A DNA stretch of 64,000 nt from Enterobacter sp. Ag1. GTDB lineage: Bacteria > Pseudomonadota > Gammaproteobacteria > Enterobacterales > Enterobacteriaceae. Position 1 is the first letter of the stretch; every line of letters starts with the position of its first letter. This document shows positions 9,570 through 17,908 of this stretch, one piece after another. The position numbers were made by a program, and so were the translations under genes. Where the stretch lies: the NCBI GenBank assembly GCA_000277545.1, contig AKXM01000008.1:122677-186676 (forward strand), in the 5' to 3' direction. Under the pieces are notes generated by a model that did not search any database, was not told where the DNA came from, and saw nothing but the letters and a program-made list of their open reading frames with translations.

Positions 9570-11027
9570 TTAAAGTGTTTTTACTGCATTATCTGGTCGT
9601 ACAAACGCCGTGCTGCTGCCCTGCTCTTTGGCTTTCGGCTCCTCGACGGGAATATCGTCAAAGCCGAGAATAAGCGTAGTAATAAACGACAGCACCACGG
9701 CCAGAATCATCACCGCCCCCACCCAAACGATGCTCATCGGGTTGGCAGGATCGAAGAACTGCACGCTGGTGAACAGCCCCGGTGAAGCCATGGAATGGCT
9801 GGCGAGCCCGCCAATACCGGCGACGGCACCGCAAATATAACCGCTGATAAGGCAGGCAACCAGCGGGCGTTTCAGCCGCACCGCGACGCCGTAAAGCGCA
9901 GGCTCTGAAATGCCAGCCACGATTGCTGAGGCTGCGGCAGCAAGCGCCGTCTGACGCAGTTCAGGGTTTTTCGTTCGCCAGGCGACGGCCAAAGACGACC
10001 CGCCGAGGGACAGGTTAGCGCCAATTTCCGACGGCATAACCATGCCTTCTTTGCCTGTTTCGGCGATGGTCTGGATAATCGTTGGCGTAAACACGCGGTG
10101 CATGCCGGTCATCACCAGCAGCGGCCAGATAGCCCCCATGATGGCGACGGAAAGCCAGCCCAGATAACCGTGAACGGTGTACACCAGCGAGGAGATCCCG
10201 CTGCCAATCAAGATACCTAACGGCCCAATCAGTAAAATCGCTATCGGCGCGGAAACCAGCACAATCAGCATCGGCTTGAGGAAGTTTTTGGTCACCGCTG
10301 GCGTAATGCGATCCACGCCTTTTTCGATGTACGACAGCAGCCAGGTCATCACCAGCGCGGGGATCACGGTGTAGGTGTATTTCACGGCGGTGACGGGTAT
10401 GCCCATAAAATCAACCGACTGCCCCTGGGCCGCCTTCGCCATCAGGTCAATAAAGGCCGGATGTACCAGCACCCCGGCGATAGCAATCGCCAGCGACATG
10501 TTGGTTTTAAATTTCACGGCGGCAGAAGCCGCCACCATCACCGGCAGGAAGAAGAAAGCGCCGTCGCCGATGAGGTTAAGAATGGTAAGCGTCGAGGAGG
10601 TCGTTTCAAATACCCCGGTCATCGCGAGGATCATCGCCAGCAGCTTCACCATCGAGCCGCCGATAATCGCCGGGATAAGCGGCGACATGGTGCCAATCAG
10701 CGCATCCAGGATGCCCGCGCCGATGCGTTTCAGGGTCAGTTTGCCCTTTGCCGCCTGCGGCCTGTCGCCAGCCCCTTCGGGGAGATATTTCAGCACTTCA
10801 GCGTAGGCCTGAGACACCGTGTTACCGATAATGACCTGACATTGCTGGTCGTTTTTCACCACGCCAAGCACGCCGGAAATGGCCTTCAGCCGGGCACTGT
10901 CCACCCTTGCATCGTCCTGTAATACAAAGCGCAGCCGCGTCATGCAATGGGTTACCGCCACCACGTTTTCCGCGCCGCCTAAAGCCTCAACAATCTGTCG
11001 GGATACTGCCTCGTACTTGTTAGCCAT
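9570..11027 (-). CDS. ascF: PTS beta-glucoside-specific EIIBC component, AscF
   Basis: The 485-residue permease imports and phosphorylates beta-glucosides. The N-terminal IIB domain holds its phosphocysteine in AVTHCMTRLRF (Cys28), followed by GVLGVVKNDQQCQVIIGNTV. The IIC domain contains about ten membrane segments with PLIPAIIGGSMVK, PALYGVAVRLKRP and similar PTS blocks. No IIA domain is present, as in E. coli AscF, so a IIA from elsewhere (Crr) is needed. The start at 11027 (MANKYEAV) is chosen by family length over an in-frame Met at 11072. It is the first gene of the ascFB operon; the operator and CRP-like sites lie upstream. Confidence 0.95.
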   Translation of the reverse strand: MANKYEAVSRQIVEALGGAENVVAVTHCMTRLRFVLQDDARVDSARLKAISGVLGVVKNDQQCQVIIGNTVSQAYAEVLKYLPEGAGDRPQAAKGKLTLKRIGAGILDALIGTMSPLIPAIIGGSMVKLLAMILAMTGVFETTSSTLTILNLIGDGAFFFLPVMVAASAAVKFKTNMSLAIAIAGVLVHPAFIDLMAKAAQGQSVDFMGIPVTAVKYTYTVIPALVMTWLLSYIEKGVDRITPAVTKNFLKPMLIVLVSAPIAILLIGPLGILIGSGISSLVYTVHGYLGWLSVAIMGAIWPLLVMTGMHRVFTPTIIQTIAETGKEGMVMPSEIGANLSLGGSSLAVAWRTKNPELRQTALAAAASAIVAGISEPALYGVAVRLKRPLVACLISGYICGAVAGIGGLASHSMASPGLFTSVQFFDPANPMSIVWVGAVMILAVVLSFITTLILGFDDIPVEEPKAKEQGSSTAFVRPDNAVKTL

Positions 11028-11057
11028 GAGGTGAAACTCTCTTGTTATGATTTTGTA

Positions 11058-11071
11058 GGTAACCGGTTCCA
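11058..11071. promoter_or_regulatory. Probable AscG operator
   Basis: A palindrome centred on AACCGGTT (GGTAACCGGTTCCA) lies 31 bases upstream of ascF. It has the central CG symmetry of LacI/GalR-type operators and is the only such site in the ascF-ascG gap, so AscG repression is inferred. Confidence 0.6.
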
Positions 11072-11087
11072 CACAATCATGTGTAGT

Positions 11088-11103
11088 TGAAAATCAGATC
11101 ACA
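11088..11103. promoter_or_regulatory. CRP-like site 1 in the asc control region
   Basis: TGAAA-N6-TCACA matches 8 of 10 defined positions of the CRP consensus. It lies 17 bases from the AscG operator on the far side from ascF, a sensible place to activate ascFB. Confidence 0.4.
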
Positions 11104-11130
11104 ATGATTATTTTTATTGAGATCGATTTT

Positions 11131-11146
11131 TGTGATTTACATCGAA
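11131..11146. promoter_or_regulatory. CRP-like site 2 in the asc control region
   Basis: TGTGA-N6-TCGAA has one perfect half-site and one weaker half-site, 74 bases upstream of ascG. It may serve either divergent promoter. Confidence 0.35.
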
Positions 11147-11219
11147 ATACAGGCTGCGCTGCGTCCTGGCCGCGAAAAGTGTAAAATGGTCAGAAATGAC
11201 GAACTTACGAGAAGCCTTT

Positions 11220-12242
11220 ATGTCGACGATGCAAGAAGTGGCGAAAAAAGCAGGCGTATCAAAGGCGACCGTTTCGCGAGTGTTGTCGGGCAAGGGCTAC
11301 GTGAGCGAGGCCACTAAAACGCAGGTGTACCAGGCCATTCAGGAAACGGGATATCGCCCTAATCTGCTGGCACGCAATCTGGCGACCAGCAAATCAGGCT
11401 ACATCGGCCTGGTGGTGACCAACACGTTGTACAGCGGGAACTATTTTAGCGAACTGCTTTCCCAGGCTGCGCTGAAGCTCGAAGCCAGCGGGCGGCAGCT
11501 AATTTTGGTCGACGGCAAACACAGCGCTCAGGAAGAGCAGGCTGCCGTGCAGTTTCTGCTCGATTTGCACTGCGACGCGGTGATCATTTACCCGCGTTTT
11601 TTAAGCGTGGATGAGATGGATGCGCTGATTGAGCAGCATAAGCAGCCGATCATGGTGATGAACCGCAAGCTGCGTAAACACCAGAGCCACTGCATTTGCT
11701 GCGATCACAAAGGCTCCAGCTTCAAGGCCACGCGCTACCTGATTGACCAGGGCCATCGGGATATCGCCTTTATCACCGGCGTCCTCGACTCCCCCACGGC
11801 GAGAGAGCGTCTGTCTGGCTACCGCGAAGCGCTGGAGCAGGCCGGGCTGCCGGTCCGGGACGAGCTTATCGCCACCGGAAAATGGACGCCTGCCAGCGGG
11901 TCGGCGGCGGTAGAAACGCTGCTCTCAGCGAAACTAGATTTTAGCGCCCTGGTCGCCAGCAACGATGACATGGCTATCGGCGCTATCAGCAGGCTCGGCC
12001 AGTCGGGACTGTCGGTGCCGCGCGATGTGTCGGTTATTGGCTTTGATAATGTCCCGACCGGGGCTTTTCTCACCCCGCCGCTGTCGAGCGTGAAAGAGCC
12101 GGTGAGCGAGATGATCCATGAAGTGATTAACCGCCTGACGGCGATGCTGGACGGCGGCTATTTCTCACGGGATAACTTGTACAGTTCTGAGATGATCGTG
12201 CGCGATTCTGTGACGAAAGGACCGTATTTTCAGCCAAAATAA
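11220..12242 (+). CDS. ascG: LacI-family repressor AscG
   Basis: The 340-residue regulator resembles E. coli AscG. It has an N-terminal LacI HTH and hinge (about 1-58: MQEVAKKAGVSKATVSRVLS ... GYRPNLLARNLAT) and a sugar-binding core with LVVTNTLYSGNYFSELL, ASNDDMAIGA and DVSVIGFDN. It represses ascFB until a beta-glucoside signal is present. The start at 11220 matches the family; a Met at 11196 is in frame but adds eight unrelated residues. It is divergent from ascF, and a bidirectional terminator follows. Confidence 0.92.
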   Translation: MSTMQEVAKKAGVSKATVSRVLSGKGYVSEATKTQVYQAIQETGYRPNLLARNLATSKSGYIGLVVTNTLYSGNYFSELLSQAALKLEASGRQLILVDGKHSAQEEQAAVQFLLDLHCDAVIIYPRFLSVDEMDALIEQHKQPIMVMNRKLRKHQSHCICCDHKGSSFKATRYLIDQGHRDIAFITGVLDSPTARERLSGYREALEQAGLPVRDELIATGKWTPASGSAAVETLLSAKLDFSALVASNDDMAIGAISRLGQSGLSVPRDVSVIGFDNVPTGAFLTPPLSSVKEPVSEMIHEVINRLTAMLDGGYFSRDNLYSSEMIVRDSVTKGPYFQPK

Positions 12243-12248
12243 GGTAAA

Positions 12249-12275
12249 AAAAGGAGCGAAATTCGCTCCTTTTCT
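12249..12275. terminator. Bidirectional terminator between ascG and the glcG-like gene
   Basis: The stem GGAGCGAA / TTCGCTCC is flanked by an A-run on the left and TTTT on the right. It lies between two convergent stop codons and can end transcripts from both sides. Confidence 0.75.
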
Positions 12276-12279
12276 GTCA

Positions 12280-12696
12280 TTAAGCTCGGCTACCAAACAC
12301 CGCTTCTACGGCAAAAGCAGCAATTTGCCCATCCTGCTCTTTCGTGGCCCCCGACACGCCAATCGCGCCAATAACCGCGCCCTCCGCGTTGCGCAGCGGG
12401 ATACCGCCGTCAATGCCCACCAGCCCACCGTTGCTGTTCTCCAGCGAATACGCCGGGCCGTTCGGGTGCAAATTAGCGCCGACATCTTCGCTATTGGCCT
12501 GGAACAGCACCGCCGTACGCGCTTTGCGAATGGCGATATCAATGGTGGCCAGGAATGTCCCGTCCATGCGGGCAAAGGCCGTCAGGTGGCCGCCGCTGTC
12601 CAACACCACCACGGAAACCGGAGGAAAGCGGTGGGCCTCCACCGCCGTTTTGACGCCGGCGATCAGCGCTTCTGCAAGCACTAAACTGACTGTCAT
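12280..12696 (-). CDS. GlcG/HbpS-family (DUF336) small protein
   Basis: The 138-residue protein belongs to the GlcG/HbpS-like fold. Family blocks are VVVLDSGGHLTAFARMDG, ANLHPNGPAYSLENSNGGLV, GGIPL and VIGAIGVSGAT. Members are small alpha/beta oligomers, some of which bind haem or cobalamin or sit next to oxidoreductases; the biochemical role here is not known. It ends the transcript that runs from the MFS exporter gene, with a 10-base gap between them, and both follow the aldo-keto reductase gene on the same strand. Confidence 0.8.
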   Translation of the reverse strand: MTVSLVLAEALIAGVKTAVEAHRFPPVSVVVLDSGGHLTAFARMDGTFLATIDIAIRKARTAVLFQANSEDVGANLHPNGPAYSLENSNGGLVGIDGGIPLRNAEGAVIGAIGVSGATKEQDGQIAAFAVEAVFGSRA

Positions 12697-12706
12697 GATG
12701 AAAACC

Positions 12707-13930
12707 TCAATGTGCTAACGGCGGATGTTTTTTGGCGTCAATAACCGCCCAGGTGTGGATCAGCAGGCCAAAGACCGCCAGAATTGCCCCGACCCAGCCG
12801 GTGGACTCCCAGCCAAAGCCTGCGGAAATGGTCACCCCACCAAGCCAGGCGCCTAACGCGTTGGCAATGTTGAACGCCGAGTGGTTCATCGCCGCCGCCA
12901 TAGTTTGCGCGTCACCGGCCACGTCCATCAGGCGAATTTGCAGCACCGAAGAAAGCGACACCATTGTGCCCACCAGCATCACGGTGACCGCGCCCAGCCA
13001 CGGATAGTGCGAGGTGTAAACGTAAGCGCTGAGCACCAGAATCGCCCAAATCAGCAGCAGGCGAATGGTTTTCTCCAGCCCGCGATCCGCCAGACGGCCG
13101 CCGACGATATTGCCGACAATCATGCCCAGGCCGAACATCGACAGGATCACCGGGATCATGCCTACCGACTGGTGCGCCAGCTCCAGCATCGTTGGCTTAA
13201 CGTAGCTGAAGACGGAGAACATTCCGCCGCTGCCAATCGCGCCGATAGCCAGCGTCAGCAGCACCTGCTTGCGGGTCAATGCGGTCAGCTCACGCAGAGG
13301 GCTGGCGTCTTTATCCCCGGCATGCCACGGTACCCAGATCCACACCAGAATCAGCGTCAGCACGGCAAGCCCGCCCACGATAGCAAACGCGCTGCGCCAG
13401 CCGAATAGCTGCCCAATGGCCGCCACGGCGGGCACGCCCAGTAAGTTGGCTATCGTCAGGCCGAGCAGCACCATCGACACCGCCTGCGCCCGCTTCGAAC
13501 GCTCCACAAGGCTTGCCGCCAGCAAAGCCGCGACGCCAAAGAACGTGCCGTGCGGGAAACCGGCCAGGAAGCGCGCCAGCATCATGGAGTAATAGCCTGG
13601 TGCAAAAGCGCTCAACAGGTTGCCAACGGCAAACATCGCCATCAGGGCAATCAGAAAGTCACGCCTCGCCATGCGGGCACCCAGCACCGCCAGCAGCGGA
13701 GCGCCAACCACCACGCCCAGCGCATAAATGCTGATCAGGTGGCCTGCAGAAGGAATAGAAACGTGCAGTCCGTTTGCGGCATCGGGTAGCAGTCCCATGA
13801 TGACGAATTCGCCGGTACCGATGGCGAAGCCGCCCATGCCGAGCGCGAACAGCGCTTTTAGCAGCCCCGCTCGCGACAGGGAAACCGTCTCGGCCCCCTG
13901 TTCCAGGGTTTGTTCATTCAGTGATGACAT
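12707..13930 (-). CDS. DHA1-type MFS drug/sugar exporter (AraJ/YdhP-like)
   Basis: The 407-residue protein has 12 predicted membrane helices and the DHA1 signature GTGEFVIMGLLPDAA in helix 1. Motif A is RMARRDFLI in loop 2-3, and the antiporter motif C region is GVVVGAPLLAVLGA. This subfamily (AraJ, YdhP, SotB-like) exports small molecules by proton antiport. It lies 10 bases upstream of the GlcG-like gene, and the aldo-keto reductase gene precedes it by 70 bases, so the three probably form one unit facing a LysR gene. The substrate is unknown. Confidence 0.85.
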   Translation of the reverse strand: MSSLNEQTLEQGAETVSLSRAGLLKALFALGMGGFAIGTGEFVIMGLLPDAANGLHVSIPSAGHLISIYALGVVVGAPLLAVLGARMARRDFLIALMAMFAVGNLLSAFAPGYYSMMLARFLAGFPHGTFFGVAALLAASLVERSKRAQAVSMVLLGLTIANLLGVPAVAAIGQLFGWRSAFAIVGGLAVLTLILVWIWVPWHAGDKDASPLRELTALTRKQVLLTLAIGAIGSGGMFSVFSYVKPTMLELAHQSVGMIPVILSMFGLGMIVGNIVGGRLADRGLEKTIRLLLIWAILVLSAYVYTSHYPWLGAVTVMLVGTMVSLSSVLQIRLMDVAGDAQTMAAAMNHSAFNIANALGAWLGGVTISAGFGWESTGWVGAILAVFGLLIHTWAVIDAKKHPPLAH

Positions 13931-14000
13931 AGTTTTTTTGACTTGTACAGGTGAACAACAAAATACGCCCCGGCGCGATTCAGCGGGACGCGGGAGAGAA

Positions 14001-15002
14001 CTAAAGCGATGTTTTCCGGTGCGGAGGTGCCATAAATTCGGCCCCCAGCGGGGTGCTAATATACCTGGCTAAAATGTGATCAATATCGCATTTGTCTTCG
14101 GCGGTCAACGTCCAGCCGGACACGTCTTCCACCCCGTTGAGCTGTTCAGGACGACGAGCGCCCCACAGCGCAATGGTTGGGCCGGCATCCAGCACCCAGC
14201 GCAGTGCCAGGGCCATCACGCTCTTGCCGTAGCGCTCTGCAGCAAACGCTTTCAATGCTTCGACTGCGGCCAGATACTGCGCAAAGCGCGGCGGCTGGAA
14301 TTTCGGATCAAAGCTGCGCAGGTCGCCTTCGCCAAACGCGGTTTCCGGCGTCATGCGGCCGGACAGCAAGCCCCGGCAAATCGCGCCGTAGGCCAGCACC
14401 ACCATCTGATGGTATTTCGCATAGGGCAGAAGGTCCGTTTCTGTCGCGCCGCGTTCAAACAGGTTGAGCGGTGGCTGCATGGTTGCCAGCGGCGCGGCGC
14501 TGCGGAATCTGTCCATTTGCGCTGGGGAATAGTTGCTGACGCCGAGGGCGCGGAATTTCCCCTGCTGATGCAGCGTTTCCAGCACACGCGCGGTTTCGTC
14601 TATCGCCACTAAATCGTCCGGCCAGTGTACCTGGTACAGGTCGATATAATCCGTTTGCAGGCGGCGAAGCGAGTCTTCAATTTCCTGACGAATGCGCTGC
14701 GGCGTGGAATTACGCGTCACCCGCCCGGCGTCGTCCCAGTCCAGCGCCACTTTGGTGGCAATAATCGCCTTGTCCCGTCGGCCCACCAGCGCTTTGCCCA
14801 CTACCTCTTCGGAATGCCCAAAGCCGTACACCGGCGCGGTATCAATAAGGTTGATGCCGCGCTCCAGCGCCTCGTGCAGCGTCGCTATCGACTGCCCGTC
14901 GTGGCTGCCGCCCCACATGCTGCCGCCAATGGCCCACGTGCCCAGGCCGATACGGCTGACGGGCTCAGCGATGCCCGCGATGTGAATTGTTTCGATTGCC
15001 AT
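14001..15002 (-). CDS. Aldo-keto reductase
   Basis: The 333-residue TIM-barrel oxidoreductase has the full catalytic tetrad: Asp54 (NLIDTAPVYG), Tyr59, Lys84 (IATKVAL) and His126 (LYQVHWPD). The NADPH-binding part is seen in the later LRWVLDAGPTIALWGARRP block. It would reduce an aldehyde or ketone in the cytoplasm; the substrate cannot be read from the sequence. The gene is divergent from a LysR regulator, with an 89-base gap that would hold both promoters. The MFS and GlcG-like genes follow downstream. Confidence 0.9.
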   Translation of the reverse strand: MAIETIHIAGIAEPVSRIGLGTWAIGGSMWGGSHDGQSIATLHEALERGINLIDTAPVYGFGHSEEVVGKALVGRRDKAIIATKVALDWDDAGRVTRNSTPQRIRQEIEDSLRRLQTDYIDLYQVHWPDDLVAIDETARVLETLHQQGKFRALGVSNYSPAQMDRFRSAAPLATMQPPLNLFERGATETDLLPYAKYHQMVVLAYGAICRGLLSGRMTPETAFGEGDLRSFDPKFQPPRFAQYLAAVEALKAFAAERYGKSVMALALRWVLDAGPTIALWGARRPEQLNGVEDVSGWTLTAEDKCDIDHILARYISTPLGAEFMAPPHRKTSL

Positions 15003-15091
15003 GATTTACCCCTGTCTGTTCTGTGAACCAATTGTAACTCATGTTAAGTTGAATTAATTTCAACGAACCCTTGATGACAGAGGCCCCTTTT

Positions 15092-16003
15092 ATGCCGGTT
15101 CCGGTCCGTGGTGAACTCGCCGATCTCAACGTTTTTTTGACCATCTGCCGCCGGAAAAGCTTCCGCCTCGCCGCCTCTGAGCTGGGCGTGTCTACCTCCG
15201 CGCTAAGCCACACGATGCGCGGTCTGGAGGAGCGACTTGGGGTGCGCCTGCTCAACCGCACCAGCCGCTCCGTTGTGCCTACCGACGCCGGTGAAGCGCT
15301 GCTTGGGCATCTGGAAACGGGGTTTTCCCATATCCGTATGGCGCTTGATGAGCTGGATCATTACCGCGAATCCCCGGTCGGACGGCTGCGGATCAATATC
15401 CCGCGAGACGCCGCCCAGCTGCTGTTTGCGCCCGTACTGGCAAAATTTATGGCGATGTACCCCCGGCTGCAGATGGAGATTACCGTCGATAACACGCTGG
15501 TTGATATTATCGGCAGCGGCTACGACGCCGGGATTCGCTACGGGGAGAGCGTCCCTAAAGACATGATTGCGATGCCCGTGACGCGCAAGCTTAGGTGGAT
15601 TGTGGTGGCCTCGCCGCAGTATTTAACCTCTACCGCGCACCTCCCACTGAACCACCCGGACGATCTCTTTCAGCACCAGTGCATCCGGATGCGGCTCGGC
15701 AACGGCACGCTGTATAAATGGGAGCTTAACCGGGGCAAAGAGGCGCTGGCGCTGGATGTACCCGGCTCGCTGATCCTCAATGAAAGCGAAATGATCATTG
15801 ATACCGCCCTGAACGGCTTCGGGCTGGCGTATTGCCTGGATGTGCGAGTGCGGCCGCTGCTGGAGAGCGGGCAGCTGGTGCAGGTTATTCCGGAGTGGGT
15901 GTGTGAAGATGAACCAATGGTGATGTATTACCCCAGCCGCAGGCAGCTCCATCCCGGCCTACGCCGGCTTATCGAGATGATGCGGGAGGCCACGCTGTAC
16001 TGA
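15092..16003 (+). CDS. LysR-family regulator, divergent from the aldo-keto reductase
   Basis: The 303-residue protein has a winged HTH (about residues 8-65: ELADLNVFLTICRRKSFRLA, STSALSHTMRGLEERLG, LLNRTSRSV) and an effector domain of the CrgA/YafC-like branch (AGIRYGESVPKDMIAMPV). ATG at 15092 is preferred because AGAGG lies eight bases before it; an ATG at 15074 and a TTG at 15071 are in frame. The divergent position next to the reductase-exporter unit suggests that it controls that unit. Confidence 0.85.
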   Translation: MPVPVRGELADLNVFLTICRRKSFRLAASELGVSTSALSHTMRGLEERLGVRLLNRTSRSVVPTDAGEALLGHLETGFSHIRMALDELDHYRESPVGRLRINIPRDAAQLLFAPVLAKFMAMYPRLQMEITVDNTLVDIIGSGYDAGIRYGESVPKDMIAMPVTRKLRWIVVASPQYLTSTAHLPLNHPDDLFQHQCIRMRLGNGTLYKWELNRGKEALALDVPGSLILNESEMIIDTALNGFGLAYCLDVRVRPLLESGQLVQVIPEWVCEDEPMVMYYPSRRQLHPGLRRLIEMMREATLY

Positions 16004-16040
16004 TTTTTCTCGGGTAGAAGAAACAACAACTAGTTATGAA

Positions 16041-16063
16041 GCGGGTGAGAGGCGCTCACCCGC
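16041..16063. terminator. Hairpin between the LysR gene and yehS
   Basis: A 9-bp perfect stem, GCGGGTGAG / CTCACCCGC, lies between two convergent stops. The T-run is weak on both sides, so it may be a transcript-end stabiliser more than an efficient terminator. Confidence 0.45.
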
Positions 16064-16071
16064 CCAACGTC

Positions 16072-16545
16072 TTATTCCGCTTTCGCAGGCTTCAGGCGCT
16101 GAGTCAGACCACGCAGGAAGTAGCGCAGGAACTGATCGCCGCACTCGCGGTAGTTTTTATGATCCGGGTTACGCATCATGGCGGTAATTTCCGGCATAGA
16201 AATGCGGAACTGCTGGGCGGTCAGGATCTCCAGCACGTCGTCAGACTTCAGCTCAAAGGCGATACGCAGCTTTTTCAGAATAATGTTGTTGGTCATCCGA
16301 CGCTCAAGCTTCGGCTCCGGCTTGCTTTCGTCTTTGCCGCGTTTGAAGTAGATCAAACCGTTAAGAAAGTTCGCCATGATCAGATCCGGGCAGGCTTTAA
16401 AGCCTTCTTCGTCTTCTTTCTTTAACCACGGAACGATCTGTTCCGCAGGGACGTCGGTGCCGGTCAGGGCAAGGATCTTAACGATTCCATCGTTATTCAG
16501 GTTCAGCATGTAGCGAACGCTAAGCAGTACGTCATTATTCAACAT
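16072..16545 (-). CDS. yehS: YehS, DUF1456 protein
   Basis: The 157-residue protein is made of two DUF1456 repeats: MLNNDVLLSVRYMLNLNNDG, then NIILKKLRIAFELKSDDVLE, each ending in a short basic helix. It matches E. coli YehS in size and sequence. It is predicted to be soluble and all-helical, and no function is established for the family. In E. coli it lies in the same part of the map as mrp and metG, which agrees with the neighbours here. Confidence 0.9.
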   Translation of the reverse strand: MLNNDVLLSVRYMLNLNNDGIVKILALTGTDVPAEQIVPWLKKEDEEGFKACPDLIMANFLNGLIYFKRGKDESKPEPKLERRMTNNIILKKLRIAFELKSDDVLEILTAQQFRISMPEITAMMRNPDHKNYRECGDQFLRYFLRGLTQRLKPAKAE

Positions 16546-16713
16546 GGGGCAATCTCAGGGCTCAAAAGCGGGCAGTATATAGAGAAGCGAACGCGTTGTA
16601 ACAAAAACCGCGCGGATTTGTCCGCCGGAGCTAAATTTACCGGCGGTGAATTGGCACTCTTCAGGCTTAAGGGTAGACTCAATGGGCTAACTTTCATCCT
16701 AAAAGGCAATCAT

Positions 16714-17139
16714 TTGATCCTACGACTTTGGCAAGAATCCGATCGTCCCTTCTTACGCACCCTTTACCTTCACGCCCGCCGCAAAGCCTGGCCCTGGCTC
16801 GACGGCAGCGCCTGGCAGCTCGAAGACTTTGACAGCGCCACTCAAGATGAACGCATCTGGGTAGCCGAAGATAACGGCCACCGCATCGGCTTCGCTTCCG
16901 TCTGGGTGCAGGATAACTTCCTGCATAACCTGTTCGTCAGCCCGGAACATCAGGGAACGGGCGCGGGAAAGGCGCTGCTGAAGAAAGTGCAGAGTGAATT
17001 TACCGCAACGGGTTCGCTAAAGTGCCTGGCGAGAAATGAACACGCGATTGAGTTTTATCGGCGTAACGGCTGGCATATTGAGGCGCCGGGAGAGGGGCCG
17101 GACGGTGAATACTATTTGATGCATTTTGTGTTGAGGTAG
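16714..17139 (+). CDS. GNAT-family N-acetyltransferase
   Basis: The 141-residue protein opens LILRLWQESDRPFLRTLYLH. The GNAT core is FLHNLFVSPEHQGTGAGKAL with the acetyl-CoA loop Q-G-x-G-A-G, then NEHAIEFYRRNGWHI. The start is uncertain: a TTG at 16714 gives a family-like N-terminus and has AAGG upstream, while the frame stays open to about 16618 with no good ATG. The substrate is unknown. It is divergent from yehS and convergent with the following GST gene. Confidence 0.7.
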   Translation: MILRLWQESDRPFLRTLYLHARRKAWPWLDGSAWQLEDFDSATQDERIWVAEDNGHRIGFASVWVQDNFLHNLFVSPEHQGTGAGKALLKKVQSEFTATGSLKCLARNEHAIEFYRRNGWHIEAPGEGPDGEYYLMHFVLR

Positions 17140-17200
17140 TCCTCCCACCGACAGTAACTGAATAGAGAATAAAGGAAAAGGGTAGCGTGGCTAATTTTAC

Positions 17201-17824
17201 TTACGCTACGCCATTGTTACCATGACGCCGAAAGGCCGGGCGCTGGTTCAGTGCGGTATACCAGCGCTCAATTTCCGCCATCAGAGGATGAGCGAACGGC
17301 GTCATCTTCCAGCGATTAACCGACAGGCCAAGGACAATATCCGCGAGGGTAAACTGGCTGCCGGTTACCCATGCTCCGGTTTTCTGAAGTTGCTCATCGA
17401 GAATTTGCACACAACCTGTCCAGGCAGAAATGCTTTCCTGAATCTGATTCGCATCCTGAAAACGTGGATCCTTACGTACCAGAGCCATGAACGCATAGCG
17501 CCAGGCCGTGTTAAACTCCGTTGCCTGCCAGTCCATCCAGCGCTCGACGCCCGCCGCCCCTTGCGGTGTGGAAGGTAGCAGATCTTCCCGCCCCGCTTTG
17601 CGCGCCAGATAACGGCAGATGCTGTTCGACTCCCACAGTACAAAATCGTCATCCAGCAGTACCGGCACCAGGCTATTGGGATTGAGGGCAAGGAAATCCG
17701 CAGACTGAATCGACCGGAACCCGCTCCCATAATCTTCCTGCTGGTATTCCAGCCCCGACTCTTCGCAGGTCCACAGCACTTTGCGTACGTTAATTGATGA
17801 GCGTTTACCCAGTATTCTTATCAT
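17201..17824 (-). CDS. Glutathione S-transferase family protein
   Basis: The 207-residue protein has an N-terminal thioredoxin-like domain (MIRILGKRSSINVRKVLW, NPNSLVPVLLDDDFVLWESN with the cis-Pro and glutathione-contacting ES motif) and a C-terminal helical domain ending RWYTALNQRPAFRRH. The pattern is that of bacterial theta/YfcG-like GSTs. The start at 17824 is preferred to a Met at 17833 because it begins at the first strand. It resembles the GstB-like protein encoded at 26309, so the window holds two GST-fold enzymes. The substrate is unknown. Confidence 0.85.
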   Translation of the reverse strand: MIRILGKRSSINVRKVLWTCEESGLEYQQEDYGSGFRSIQSADFLALNPNSLVPVLLDDDFVLWESNSICRYLARKAGREDLLPSTPQGAAGVERWMDWQATEFNTAWRYAFMALVRKDPRFQDANQIQESISAWTGCVQILDEQLQKTGAWVTGSQFTLADIVLGLSVNRWKMTPFAHPLMAEIERWYTALNQRPAFRRHGNNGVA

Positions 17825-17872
17825 CGCCTGCAAACCTCAATCACAACAACGTGGTGTTTCACTTTTGCAAAC

Positions 17873-17901
17873 AAAAACGCCTCTCCATGACGGGAGAGGC
17901 G
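17873..17901 (-). terminator. Rho-independent terminator after mrp
   Basis: A 9-bp stem (17878-17886 with 17893-17901, CGCCTCTCC / GGAGAGGCG) is followed on the minus strand by TTTTTG. It lies eight bases after the mrp stop codon. Confidence 0.8.
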
Positions 17902-17908
17902 TCTCGTT

